This document shows, piece by piece, positions 53,724 through 64,000 of a stretch of DNA of 64,000 bases. A model generated the notes under the pieces. That model was not told the DNA's origin and did not search any database. It saw only the letters and a list, made by a program, of their open reading frames with translations. Source of the stretch: Chionoecetes opilio (Eukaryota; Arthropoda; Malacostraca; Decapoda; Majidae). Position numbers and translations under genes: made by a program. The stretch lies in assembly GCA_016584305.1 (NCBI GenBank), contig JACEEZ010021752.1, forward strand, positions 937,997-1,001,996, written 5' to 3'. Positions within the stretch are counted from its first letter, which is position 1. Each line of letters starts with the position of its first letter.

Positions 53724-55129
53724 TAGAGTTGCTGAATTTTTAGGTTGAGCTGATAGGAAATGACATATTTATTACACGGAAGTATATTTTTTGATGTGAA
53801 AAAAATACTAAGGCGCCACATCGTTTCCCATAAACATTTTTAAGACCCTTGATACTTTGGTTGATTACTGATTAGAGTAAATTTCTGGTCCATAAGTCAT
53901 TTTGGGTATATTATGTAATTTTTTTGTATGCAATTTTGTGGACAATAAAATATCTATATCTATCTACAGTGTTGGGCGCGGCAGATGAGGGGCGCCAGGG
54001 TGATGGGCGTGGTGGTGGGTGGGCGGCATAGGGCCAGCGGCACGCCCCTCACCCTGGCCCTGGTGCTGGCCTACTGCTGGCACGGCACCTCAGACGCCAA
54101 GGTCAACGAGCGGGAGTTCCTGCTGGCGGCCATGGTGGGCAACATGGAGAGGATGCAGGTGTGTGGCGGCTCGCATATTCCCGTTCCCTATGCCAGTACT
54201 ATGTGGTTTCCCAGTGAAGACGCTTCCGGCTGTAGCTCCGAAACTAACCATAGGGTAATCTCGAAAATACCCTCATTGTGATTCCACGCAAAGTTACCAT
54301 GTGTCACTGCTGTAAATCTAACCTACCCTAACCGTAACCTAACCTAACCTGACGTGTTCAAGAGAAAACGCCACATCTCTTCCAGAAAATAAGAATATGC
54401 TGGCGGGACACCTGGACTGTCGCCGATAGGAATTCTCGCCGATGTCAGCGAATGTTCCCGTTTTTTCATGTGGGCGAGTGTTCCTATTTTCGGCGACAGT
54501 TTCCAGTTCTTGATCTTGATATTACAATAACCAATATATACATTTAATTAACTTTTACCCGTTTCTGCATTCAGGGATTAAATATATCAGCAATAGCTTG
54601 GTCAGTTAGATTAGGTTATGTAGTCAGGTTAGGTTGGCTAGTTAACCGATGTCCAGGTTAGGCTAGTGAACGAACGACGGGTGGTGGTCTTGGGGGGCTG
54701 TTCTGGTTATTCCTTTTTGCGAGTCATTATACTCGCATAGGTACTCACCATAAAAGCCGGAGATGAGTAATGTCCAGTAAAACGTTTCAATCACTGTATA
54801 CGCTGGAAACTTAATCTGTGGTTTTGTGAGGATGTAGAGACGCCAGGGTTCTTGAAGTAGTATAATTATGTAAATCTACAATATACCTATGCACTTGACG
54901 AAATGTACAGGAGTCCCTGGTACAATCTCCGTCTTACGCTCTCCTGCCTGTAGTCGCCAGCGGTGAGTTGCCGCTCCTCTCTCAGGCAGGTGTCGACTAC
55001 TTGTTTATCTGTCACACATATATATCTGCTCCACTAATATACATATAGTGAGAAGCAAGTAATGTTTCTACCATAGAATAAACTGATAATATAACTACTC
55101 TATATAAATATCTATTATGCTACCATCTA

Positions 55130-55180
<51 letters not shown>

Positions 55181-58100
55181 ACAGGTGAGCTCTTCCTTTT
55201 CTTCTTGTTTCTCTTTGGATGTTAAGAAAATAAATTACAGAAGAAAATAAATGGAAATAACCTGAAAATAAAAAAAAAAGGAAGAGAGAGAGAGAGAGAG
55301 AGATGGAAATTAGCTAGTCGACTTCTCTACTAACCTGCCGGCTTCTCAATGCATGGTAACCTAGCAGTAATGCAACTGGGGCTGGCAATACAATGTGCCA
55401 CGCCCATACCTATCATACCATACATATGCCTTAACATGCTACCTCTAAAGGACTCAGTAGACAGGTAGTTAGTGTGGAGTCAATAGGGAGTTTTAAAAGT
55501 AGGCTAGATCATTTCATGGATGGGGATGAAAGGTGGATGTAGGTAGTGTTAAGTAACAGGAACTACCATGTGTAGGTCTGGCAGCCTCTTGTAGCTTCCT
55601 TATTTTCTTATATTCTCATGTTCTTATGTTCCTATTTTCTTATGTTCTTTTGTTCTTATTTTCTTATGTTCTTTTGTTCTTATTTTCTTATGTTCTTATG
55701 TTCCTAATTTCTTATGTTCTCATGTTCTTATGTTCCTAATTTCTTATTTTCTTATGTTCTTATTTTCTTATTTTCTCATATTCTTATGTTCCTATGTTCT
55801 CCCAGGAGTACATCAAGAAGGGTGTGGACGTGAACTGCCAGCACCCCTATGGCTGGCGGGCCCTGCATGCTGCCGCCATCAACAGCCGGCCACACGCTGT
55901 CAAGTTCCTGCTGAGCCAAGGCGCCGACCCCAACCTGCCCGATGACTTCTCTAATATATTCCAAGTGAGTACAGGGATCAGTGTGGGTCAGAAGTGGCAT
56001 AATTTTACAAATGCTAAATGGTAATGAATAAACTGTTCAATATATATGATGTTTTATGCTGTCAACAAGGTCAGGCAGTGATTACTTGAGAAACAAAGCT
56101 TATCATACTAAATGACTGAATGAAGGACAAGATTATTGTATGTAAGTGTTCATCTCATCTGATATTAGAAGTGTCAGATTCTGTGATATATGTTGGCATG
56201 TTTTGCGTTGGATGTGACATTTTCATGCTCAGTTGTCCTATTTTCTGTTGAGTGAGATAATTGTACTGATAGGAATTCATTGTGCATCAAACACACTGCA
56301 ATTACCTCAGAGAATGTGAGAGGCTATTAAGTAAGGCTTGGATTTATGAGTGGTTTGACCAAATTTATGTTAGATGGCTATTCAACTGTAGGCTATCATG
56401 TTGAGAATGTGCAGCCCTTCATCAACCTGGCCGTCCCTCCAGCCTGTGGCTGCCTCCATGCCAGGCCTCACCACCATGAAGGGCACTGTAGCAGCAGGCA
56501 GATCTCGATTGTATACAAGTCATTCATTGTAGTTACGTAAGCAAGACGGGAATTTTCTGGAGGTACATATCATGGGGAGTTATATTCAATGCTGATAAGT
56601 GACTGTTGTTAAGTACTCAGCATTTCCTCCAATAGCTATGTTGTATCACCTGATTAGTATTGAATAGAATTACAATATATGTTGTCATTAGATTTGTTTA
56701 AACTCAGTACTGAGTTATCATCAGGCATTGAAAAGTATACTTGAAGTAGGTGCAAAAAGTTTGCTAAACCATTCCTCTTGCCACTGTCAGATTGCCCGTG
56801 AGAACAGGATCTCGCCGGTGAGTGTGGAGGCCATCCGGGAGGGGGAGTTCAGCGCACTGCTCAACCACAACCAGATGTTCCGCGGCTGCACGGCGCTGCA
56901 CTACGCCGTGCTGGCACACGACCAGGAGAGCGTCCGCCACCTGCTGGAGGGCGGCGCCAACCCCACGCTGGTGAACGAGTACCACTTCAAGCCCGAGGAC
57001 TACGCCCGGGACATCGGCATGAGGACCATGATGCAGAAACACTCAGAGAAATACCAAGACAAGCAGAAGCAACTTGAGCTGGAGGAGAGGAGAAAGTTCC
57101 CCCTTGAGCAGCGGATCAAGCAGCGCATCATCGGGCAGGCGGGAGCCATAGCGACGGTGTGCGGGGCAATCCGCCGCAAGGAGAACGGCTGGTACGACGA
57201 GGAGCACCCCTTGGTGTTCCTCTTCCTGGGGTCGTCGGGCATCGGCAAGACGGAGCTGGCCAAGCAGGCGGCCGAGTACCTGCACAAGGGCAAGAAGGAC
57301 GGCTTCATCCGCATGGACATGTCGGAGTACCAGCAGAAACACGAGGTGGCCAAGTTCATCGGGTCGCCTCCGGGGTACATCGGCCACGAGGACGGCGGCC
57401 AGCTGACCAAGAAGCTGAAGGCCTTCCCCAACGCTGTGGTGCTGTTTGACGAGGTGGAGAAGGCCCACCCGGACGTGCTGACCGTCCTGCTGCAGCTGTT
57501 TGATGAAGGCAGGCTCACCGACGGCAAAGGCAAAACCATAGAGTGTAAGGTACACCCCCACCCCTATGCTTATGTTAGGACGCTGCTATGGCTGTCTTGT
57601 TGGTGTGTGTGTGTGTGTGTGTGTGGCTGCTTTGTCTCGCTCGGGTCTGTGAGTCAGACAGATGCAACCAACCAAGGGACGTCATTCTTAATATTTTATA
57701 TACTACATATATGCGTTTTGCAGTTTTCAATTGACGATAAGATGAACTTCATTGTCTTTCATACCTTTTAGCACCGATATAATTTGGTATGCTGTTAAGT
57801 AGGGATGCAATTCTCATACACAGGCCTACCTTGATTTATATATGCTTGAAACTATAAATTATAAAGTTTATGAGCAATTTTGCCCATGCATAGTTTTACA
57901 AATGCTAAATGTTAATGAAGAAACTGTTCAATATATATGATGTTTTATGCTGTCAACAAGGTCAAGACTGATTACTTGACAAACAAAGCTTATCATCCTA
58001 AATGACTGAATGATGGACAAGATTATTGTATGTAAGTGTTCATCTCATCTGATATTAGGGAAGTACATGGGAAGATAACTTTATTGAAAATGTTCTTAAT

Positions 58101-61100
58101 TAGTGTGTTTAGGAACATAAATCATAAATATAGGTTAGGCATGAGAAGTAATATAGATACGTTTTTTCCAAGTTAATTATAAGCAGATATTAACCCCTTG
58201 AGGCCCAGAACGTAATTTCCATTGTAATTTGGCTACCATTAGACGATTTTTAGTGACTATAAGCATTATTTAATAGATATGACCTGTTTAGTATCCTTGT
58301 CCACTAACTATTTTGGTATATTCAGTTACTTTTCGTAGTTTTATAGCTAACAACAGACAATTTTATATAGCAAAGGAAAGATCTGGGCGTGAAGGGGTTA
58401 AGGTGCCTAAGTAATCAGGTGTAGTGTATACTGTGATATTTAACTCTTATGTTTTTGTGTGTTGTGTTTCAGGACGCCATCTTCATCATGACCTCCAATC
58501 TGGCGAGTGAGGAGATAGCGGAGTACGGGCTGCAGCTGCGGGCGGAGGCGGAGCAGATCTCCAAGCAGCGCCTGGAGGGGGAGCCGGACGACCTGGAGAT
58601 CACGGAGACCATCACAATATCCCGCAAGTAACGTCACTCTCCTCATTAACCCCTTGTCCTCATTAACCCCTTGAGGCCCAGAACGTAATTTCCATTGTAA
58701 TTTGGGTACCATTAGACAATTTTTAGTGACCATAAGCATTGTTTTATAAATATGATCTGTTTAGTATCCTTGACCACTAACTATTTTGGTATATTAAGTT
58801 ACTTTTCGTAGTTTTATGGCTAACAACAGACAATTTTTATAGCCAAGGAAAGATCTGGGCGTGAAGGGGTTAATCTCTTTGTTGCTCTGGTTCTTCATGG
58901 CTCATATTCCACCTTTTTGTTCTTCTTCGTTGTCTCTCACTTTTACTGTTTCCTGTATAACGTTTCATCATTTATCTTTTACTTCTTCTTCTTCTTCTTT
59001 TCCTCCTCGGTAACTCAACAGTCAAACACACGCAGGATCTTGCCTATAGGAACACCCAGTACTTGGTGTGTCAAAGGTGGAGACAAAGGCCCGTACCGAG
59101 AGTCATGATGAAGGTTGAGGGACGACCTTCTTCGACTGAGGAAGGGTACCATAAAAGGGATATTTTTCCTGACGAAGGTCGGCACGAAGACAAGGGGGGG
59201 TACCCGTGTCTTCGTGCCCACCTTCGACCGTCGTCACTGCTCTTCGTTCCGAAAAATATCCCTTTTATGGTACCCTTCCTCAGTCGACGAAGGTCGTCGC
59301 TCAACCTTCATCATGACTCGGTACGGGCCAAATATGTTTTGCTATCATAATTCATAATAGATTTACTTTGGTAATTTGTAAAGGTTGCTGAGTTTTTGTA
59401 CATAATTATGATGACCAGTCTTACAGGAAGGTCTATGAAGAAAGAGTGTGTCAGGCAGTTAGGAAATATTTTGTTGATAGATGTAAAACAGATGAACTCT
59501 TACAAATTAATCCTCTTGATATTTGGGAACACAGTCACTAATAGTAGAATTATATCAACATGCTAACCTTTTTATATTCTCTTACTGTCTTCTTTCTAGG
59601 GACTGGCAACTAAGCGGTCTTTTTGTTAGCGGTTTTTTCTCTCCCTTGCCGAGTCCTTTGTGATTAGAATGAGCCCCATGATTGTAGTCATGATTCAGGT
59701 AGTTAGTGCGGAGTCATTAGGGAGCTTTAAAAGGAGGCTAGATAATTTCATGGATGGGGATGAAAAGTGGATGTAGTTAGTATTAAGTAACAGAAACTAC
59801 CTCGTGTAGGTCTCATGGCCTCTTGTAGCTTCCTTATTTTCTTATGTTCTTATTCTTATGTTCTTTGTGATGTACTAAAAATAAACAAAAATAAACCCAC
59901 ACATTTACTTCTCTCGCCCCCAGGTTCAAGGAGAAGATTGTGCGGCCGATCCTGAAGCACCACTTTCAGAGGGACGAATTCCTTGGAAGGATAAATGAAA
60001 TTGTGTACTTTGTTCCCTTCTCCAGACAAGAACTTCTGAAGCTGGTCAAGGCTGAGCTGGAGCGCTGGGCCAAGCAGGTGATTGTTGGTGCGGGAATATT
60101 TGTCATGGATGCAAAGAGTATTTATATTATCTGAAGTGGTCACCCTACCCAGTTGCTGCCGCCATATAACAAAGATTATAATTCATCAATAGAACTGCAA
60201 ACAGATGCGTAAAAAGCAACTGTTTACGTGATATTCAACCATATATTTGATTGATTTAGTTATAAAGTTCTCAGTGTTGTAGTCCACTGAAGGTGTGCTC
60301 TGTGTGTATTACTGAGTGTGTGTGTGTGTGTTGTGTTTCAGGCGAAGGAGAAGCACGGCATAGAGCTGCGCTGGGACCCCATGGCCCTGGACGTGCTGGC
60401 GGATGGCTACAATGTGTACTACGGCGCACGCTCCATCAAGCACGAGGTGGGTGGCCATGGCTCCTTACTGGTGATGGGTGGGTGGCCAGGGCTCCTTACT
60501 GGTGATGGGTGGGTGGCCATGGCTCCTTACTGGTGATGGGTGGGTGGCCAGGGCTCCTTACTGGTGATGGGTGGGTGGCCAGGGCTCCTCCTTACTGGTG
60601 ATGGGTGGGTGGCCAGGGCTCCTCCTTACTGGTGATGGGTGGGTGGCCAGGGCTCCTCCTTACTGGTGATGGGTGGGTGGCCAAGGCTCCTCCTTACTGG
60701 TGATGGGTGGGTGGCCAGGGCTCCTCCTTACTGGTGATGGGTGGGTGGCCAGGGCTCCTTACTGGTGATGGGTGGGTGGCCAGGGCTCCTCCTTACTGGT
60801 GATGGGTGGGTGGCCAGGGCTCCTTACTGGTGATGGGTGGGTGGCCATGGCTCCTTACTGGTGATGGGTGGGTGGCCAGGGCTCCTTACTGGTGATGGGT
60901 GGGTGGCCATGGCTCCTTACTGGTGATGGGTGGGTGGCCATGGCTCCTTACTGGTGATGGGTGGGTGGCCATGGCTCCTTACTGGTGATGGGTGGGTGGC
61001 CATGGCTCCTTACTGGTGATGGGTGGGTGGCCAGGGCTCCTTACTGGTGATGGGTGGGTGGCCAGGGCTCCTTACTGGTGATGGGTGGGTGGCCATGGCT

Positions 61101-62716
61101 CCTTACTGGTGATGGGTGGGTGGCCAGGGCTCCTTACTGGTGATGGGTGGGTGGCCAGGGCTCCTTACTGGTGATGGGTGGGTGGCCAGGGCTCCTTACT
61201 GGTGATGGGTGGGTGGCCAGGGCTCCTTACTGGTGATGGGTGGGTGGCCAGGGCTCCTTACTGGTGATGGGTGGGTGGCCAGGTCTCCTTACTGGTGATG
61301 GGTGGGTGGCCATGGCTCCTTACTGGTGATGGGTGGGTGGCCATGGCTCCTTACTGGTGATGGGTGGGTGGCCATGGCTCCTTACTGGTGATGGGTGGGT
61401 GGCCAGGGCTCCTTACTGGTGATGGGTGGGTGGCCAGGGCTCCTTACTGGTGATGGGTGGGTGGCCAGGCTCCTTACTGGTGATGGGTGGGTGGCCAGGG
61501 CTCCTTACTGGTGATGGGTGGTGGCCAGGGCTCCTTACTGGTGATGGGTGGGTGGCCAGGGCTCCTTATGGTGATGGGTGGTGGGCCAGGGCTCCTTACT
61601 GGTGATGGGTGGGTGGCCAGGGCTCCTTACTGGTGATGGGTGGGTGGCCAGGGCTCCTTACTGGTGATGGGTGGGTGGCCATGGCTCCTTACTGGTGATG
61701 GGTGGGTGGCCAGGGCTCCTTACTGGTGATGGGTGGGTGGCCAGGGCTCCTTACTGGTGATGGGTGGGTGGCCATGGCTCCTTACTGGTGATGGGTGGGT
61801 GGCCAGGCTCCTTACTGGTGATGGGTTGGGTGGCCAGGGCTCCTTACTGGTGATGGGTGGGTGGCCAGGGCTCCTTACTGGTGATGGGTGGGTGGCAGGG
61901 CCCCTTACTGGTGATGGTGGGTGGGCCCGGCTCCTTACTGGTGATGGGTGGGTGGCCATGGCTCCTTACTGGTGATGGGTGGGTGGCCATGGCTCCTTAC
62001 TGGTGATGGGTGGGTGGCCAGGGCTCCTTACTGGTGATGGGTGGGTGGCCAGGGCTCCTCCTTACTGGGGGTCTTGTGTTTACTTTCTATTGTTCCCTTC
62101 GGTCCTCCAGTGTCTTATAACTTCCATTATAGTCTCTTAGGTGGGATTTTGTCAAACGCTTTCTTTAGATCCAACTCTGTGCAGTCCACCCAGCCAGCCA
62201 TCCCTGTCTTGTGTTATGTATTTATAGAGTTATAGATATTTATAGATCATTTATTGAGTTTCTTGTGTTATCTATTATTATATATATATATCACTGAATG
62301 AAGAATGATTGATTGAGGATGTGTGCCTATAATAAGTTTGGTTAAGTTAGGTTAGGTAAACAAGGCTGAGGTTTTGCTGCTTATTTGAAGGGTTTTATTT
62401 CAAAGGTTTGTAATGTTTGGTAGGTTGTGTGTGTATGATCAGTAACAGTAACAGTGTAAGACTCTGTGTTGACGGTGGTGGTGTGTGCGTTCAGGTGGAG
62501 CGTCGCCTGGTGAACCAGCTGGCCATGGCGTATGAGTGCGGCCACATCACGCCCGGGTGCACGGTGCTGGTGTACACGACGGTGCCCGCCACGGAGGAGG
62601 AGAAGGCGCGGCTGCAGGACTCCCCGGCGCCCATCAAGATCCGCGTCAAGACCAAGGGCATGGACAAGTTCACCGACGTGGACCCCAGCGAACACTTGAA
62701 GTCACGCTTAGATTAG
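53346..62716 (+). CDS. CLPB: Mitochondrial ClpB/Skd3-type AAA+ disaggregase (8 exons)
   Basis: Exons 2-8 join in phase to 580 aa; exon 1 is tentative. CLPB is an ATP-driven disaggregase of the mitochondrial intermembrane space. The order fits animal CLPB: basic leader, hydrophobic segment ([13 protein letters not shown], exon 2), two ankyrin repeats (exons 2-3, [14 protein letters not shown]), a third and fourth in exon 4 ([13 protein letters not shown]), then a single AAA+ module. It has Walker A GSSGIGKT (57228-57251), pore loop GYIG, Walker B VVLFDE (57436-57453), sensor 1 MTSN, arginine finger GRINE and sensor 2 [12 protein letters not shown]. The closing D2-small domain is present and the protein ends SEHLKSRLD. 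The human protein is about 707 aa, so 100 or more residues are expected from exon 1. The gene appears intact. Confidence 0.93.
53970..54158 (+). CDS. CLPB: CLPB exon 2
   Basis: Follows (TATC)n and TCTACAG. Encodes the hydrophobic segment and [17 protein letters not shown], the start of the ankyrin region. Ends CAG|GTGTGT. An ATG at 53985 could serve a shorter form. Confidence 0.85.
54300..54530 (+). repeat. CCTAA words and a hairpin in CLPB intron 2
   Basis: CCTAACCGTAACCTAACC at 54324. Then TGTCGCCGATAGGAATTCTC (54419) faces GTTCCTATTTTCGGCGACA (54480). No gene was found in 54531-55440. Confidence 0.5.
55137..55305 (+). repeat. (GA)n microsatellites
   Basis: Two GA tracts at 55137-55178 and 55284-55303. 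Confidence 0.95.
55450..55800 (+). mobile_element. LINE 3' end with expanded tail, reaching CLPB exon 3
   Basis: Family of 25362. The TTCTTATG tail has grown to about 190 bp of TTCTTATTTTCTTATG variants and stops 5 bp before exon 3, so it supplies the pyrimidine tract of that acceptor. Confidence 0.85.
55806..55964 (+). CDS. CLPB: CLPB exon 3
   Basis: Ankyrin repeats: [17 protein letters not shown] and [16 protein letters not shown]. Follows CTCCCAG; ends CCAA|GTGAGT. Confidence 0.93.
55996..56167 (+). repeat. Intron 3 segment duplicated in intron 4
   Basis: About 170 bp starting ATTTTACAAATGCTAAATGG reappears at 57893-58057 with few changes. 56168-56790 holds nothing further that could be recognised. 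Confidence 0.85.
56791..57549 (+). CDS. CLPB: CLPB exon 4
   Basis: 253 codons: last ankyrin repeats, the charged linker [18 protein letters not shown], Walker A, pore loop, Walker B and [14 protein letters not shown]. Starts after ACTGTCAG; ends GTAAG|GTACAC. Confidence 0.95.
57893..58057 (+). repeat. Intron 4 partner of 55996-56167
   Basis: Same orientation, differing by single bases and short indels. Confidence 0.85.
58190..58401 (+). mobile_element. TTAA-flanked ~212-bp MITE
   Basis: In CLPB intron 4, 71 bp before exon 5. Confidence 0.9.
58473..58627 (+). CDS. CLPB: CLPB exon 5
   Basis: [19 protein letters not shown] with sensor 1 Asn, then a helix rich in Glu and Leu. Ends CGCAA|GTAACG. 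Confidence 0.93.
58663..58873 (+). mobile_element. TTAA-flanked ~212-bp MITE
   Basis: Starts 36 bp after exon 5. An extra TTAACCCCTTGTCC at 58646 repeats its first bases. Confidence 0.9.
59088..59329. mobile_element. Foldback element in CLPB intron 5
   Basis: GGCCCGTACCGAGAGTCATG at the left mirrors CATGACTCGGTACGGGCC at the right, and CGAAGACAAGGGGGG lies at the centre. The arms are about 115 bp. No target duplication was clear. Confidence 0.85.
59695..59858 (+). mobile_element. LINE 3'-end fragment
   Basis: Family of 25362: TTTAAAAGGAGGCTAGAT, then the TTCTTATG tail. It ends 65 bp before CLPB exon 6. Confidence 0.75.
59924..60077 (+). CDS. CLPB: CLPB exon 6
   Basis: [19 protein letters not shown] carries the arginine finger; ends LERWAKQ. 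Ends AAGCAG|GTGATT. Confidence 0.93.
60342..60446 (+). CDS. CLPB: CLPB exon 7
   Basis: [20 protein letters not shown] and YGARSIKHE, the sensor 2 region. Its donor CACGAG|GTGGGT is the first unit of the following array. Confidence 0.93.
60447..62066 (+). repeat. ~30-bp array (~53 units) starting at the CLPB exon 7 donor
   Basis: Unit GTGGGTGGCCAGGGCTCCTT plus ACTGGTGATGG. The first unit is the intron's own start, so every unit keeps the donor word G|GTGGGT. Variants are mostly CAGGG/CATGG and an extra CTC. Confidence 0.97.
62495..62716 (+). CDS. CLPB: CLPB exon 8 (last)
   Basis: [20 protein letters not shown] and the acidic C-terminus ending [12 protein letters not shown] at 62714-62716. 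Confidence 0.93.
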   Translation: MERRLVNQLAMAYECGHITPGCTVLVYTTVPATEEEKARLQDSPAPIKIRVKTKGMDKFTDVDPSEHLKSRLD

Positions 62717-62807
62717 CTACAGTCATGTCCATGTTTTTATTCGTAAGTTGATATATTTTATGGGTGTACATCTAGACAGAGCAACTTCTATTTGTGCTGA
62801 ATTATTT

Positions 62808-63020
62808 TTAACCCCTTGAGACCCAGAACGTAATTCCCATAGTAATTTGGGTACCATTAGAGGATATTTTAGTGAATATAAGTAATATTTTATAGCTATG
62901 ACCTGTTTAGTATCCTTGTCCACTAACTAATTTGGTATATTTATTTACTTTTCGTAGTTTTATAGCTGACAACAGACAATTTTTTATAGCAAAGAATAGA
63001 TCTGGGTGTGAAGGGGTTAA
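62808..63020 (+). mobile_element. TTAA-flanked ~212-bp MITE
   Basis: Lies between CLPB and the duplicated piece of its 3' end. Confidence 0.9.
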
Positions 63021-63071
63021 AGCTCAAAATCTCGTAGAAAAACCGATCGTTCATGCAGTGAGGAAAAACAG

Positions 63072-63184
63072 AATACACAGGTTCACCAAAGTGGACCCAA
63101 GCGAACACTGAAGTCACGCTTAGACTAGCTACAGTAATGTCCATGTTGTTACTTGTAGCCTTGTTGATATATTTTATGGGTCCT
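63072..63184 (+). pseudogene. Duplicated fragment of the CLPB gene end
   Basis: AGGTTCACCAAAGTGGACCC and TGAAGTCACGCTTAGACTAG repeat 62660-62765 with scattered changes, including the stop codon and following bases. One base is missing in CACTTGAAG, shifting the frame. Confidence 0.85.
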
Positions 63185-63199
63185 GAACATACATCTATA

Positions 63200-63764
63200 C
63201 AGTAAAAGCCTTATAACTCGGCACTGTATAACTTTTTTATATATATACTTCTTTTTTTCTTCTGATGGTTGGCCCTCGCCTGTGGTGGTGCAGGCAGGAT
63301 TGTTATAGTGACGCCTGTGATTAGAGGCTCATGCCGCCCCCCTGTGTCCTCCCAGGCACTCACAGTCGAAGGTAGAGTTAATGGACAGGGCATAGTGTTG
63401 CAGTAACCAAGTGCTCAAGTGATGTAAAATTAAGTTGTACAGGTACAGTACTGTATACAATACAGTACAGAGTTGTGATTATAAAGTGATTATAGTGATA
63501 CCAGTGTTAAAATGCGACTGAGTCCCCCTAACATCTTCTACATGTTACAACAAGGCTGCCCTCTCCTTGGATTACATGCCTGCTGCTATCCGTTCACTGC
63601 TAAGTGTTGGTTTTATGCTTTTACAGTACTGTATTTACTTCTTCTTCTTCTTTTTTTTCTTCTTTTTTTTCCCATATCAGAGGAGGACATTGCATAACTC
63701 GGCACATTAAATAACTCGGCAAGGGCCAGAGCCCCTATCGTGCCGAGTTATAAGGCTTTTACTG
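63200..63764. mobile_element. TA-flanked pogo-like element with an inserted SINE piece
   Basis: CAGTAAAAGCCTTATAACTC at the left and GAGTTATAAGGCTTTTACTG at the right, bordered by TA. 63262-63393 matches the body of the SINE at 39803-40152. CAGT...CGGCA ends resemble Tigger/pogo MITEs; no transposase is present. Confidence 0.85.
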
Positions 63765-63976
63765 TACTCTTCTTTTTAACGAGGTGAAAAATCCTGACTC
63801 CTTGCTGCTTACTGACTGATATTTGATGCCAGGAGAAGGGAATAGTACAATTCTTCTAAATTTCAGCTATATTTGATCATAGTTAAGTATATTATCAGGT
63901 AAACATAGGCATAATTTTAAGCATGAGACCTGAAGATAGAATGGAATTTTCGCCTTGTTAGAAAAAATAGACTATA
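63765..63976 (+). mobile_element. ~213-bp MITE, right end TATAGTCTATT intact
   Basis: Adjoins the pogo-like element and matches 34361 and 48566. Confidence 0.85.
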
Positions 63977-64000
63977 GACAGAGCAACTTCTATATGTACT

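Noticed and set aside
57000..57561. Two minus-strand frames of 172-179 aa opposite CLPB exon 4
   Set aside because: Antisense of a conserved AAA+ exon; their openness follows from its codon bias.

Overview
The window is animal nuclear DNA, most likely from an arthropod and probably a decapod crustacean. That placement is inferred from long CT/GA microsatellites, scattered CCTAA pentamers (the arthropod telomere unit), long repeat-filled introns and dense non-autonomous transposons; it is not proven. All four recognisable genes are on the + strand and are split by GT-AG introns (one GC-AG). Three are conserved housekeeping genes.

Layout. 1-7693 is a second copy of 16206-22528. Its first 4.5 kb is so noisy that it reads like uncorrected sequence, and it carries broken copies of THAP-transposase and TMEM14C exons. 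A truncated LINE follows at 7694-8680. TMEM14C (three coding exons at 9219, 18198 and 19202; 109 aa) is a multipass mitochondrial inner-membrane protein. Its 8.9-kb first intron holds a separate two-exon THAP-domain gene (13266-16444), a 1.3-kb minisatellite and a pogo-like element. 19266-26649 is intergenic and filled with foldback elements and arrays.

NADSYN1 (glutamine-dependent NAD+ synthetase) runs from 26650 to 49515. It has 13 exons joining in phase to 738 aa, with every glutaminase and synthetase catalytic motif intact. A mitochondrial CLPB/Skd3 homologue (ankyrin repeats plus one AAA+ module) runs from about 53346 to 62716. Exons 2-8 join in phase to 580 aa; only the first exon is uncertain.

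The most unusual feature is how tandem arrays sit against splice sites. NADSYN1 intron 4 ends in about 110 head-to-tail copies of a complete 3' splice site (branchpoint-like, pyrimidine tract, CAG), and the last one is the real acceptor of exon 5. CLPB intron 7 starts with about 53 copies of a unit containing its own 5' splice site. Smaller arrays start or end at the NADSYN1 exon 12 donor, the NADSYN1 exon 13 end and the TMEM14C exon 2 acceptor. The rest of the non-coding DNA is crowded with short inverted-repeat elements: 16 copies of a ~212-bp TTAA-flanked element, several TA-flanked foldback families (one 1.47 kb long, one carrying Tc1 transposase starts in both arms), a hAT-like element with a perfect 8-bp target duplication, tRNA-derived SINEs and 5'-truncated LINEs. 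Several nested insertions and local duplications preserve the empty target site.
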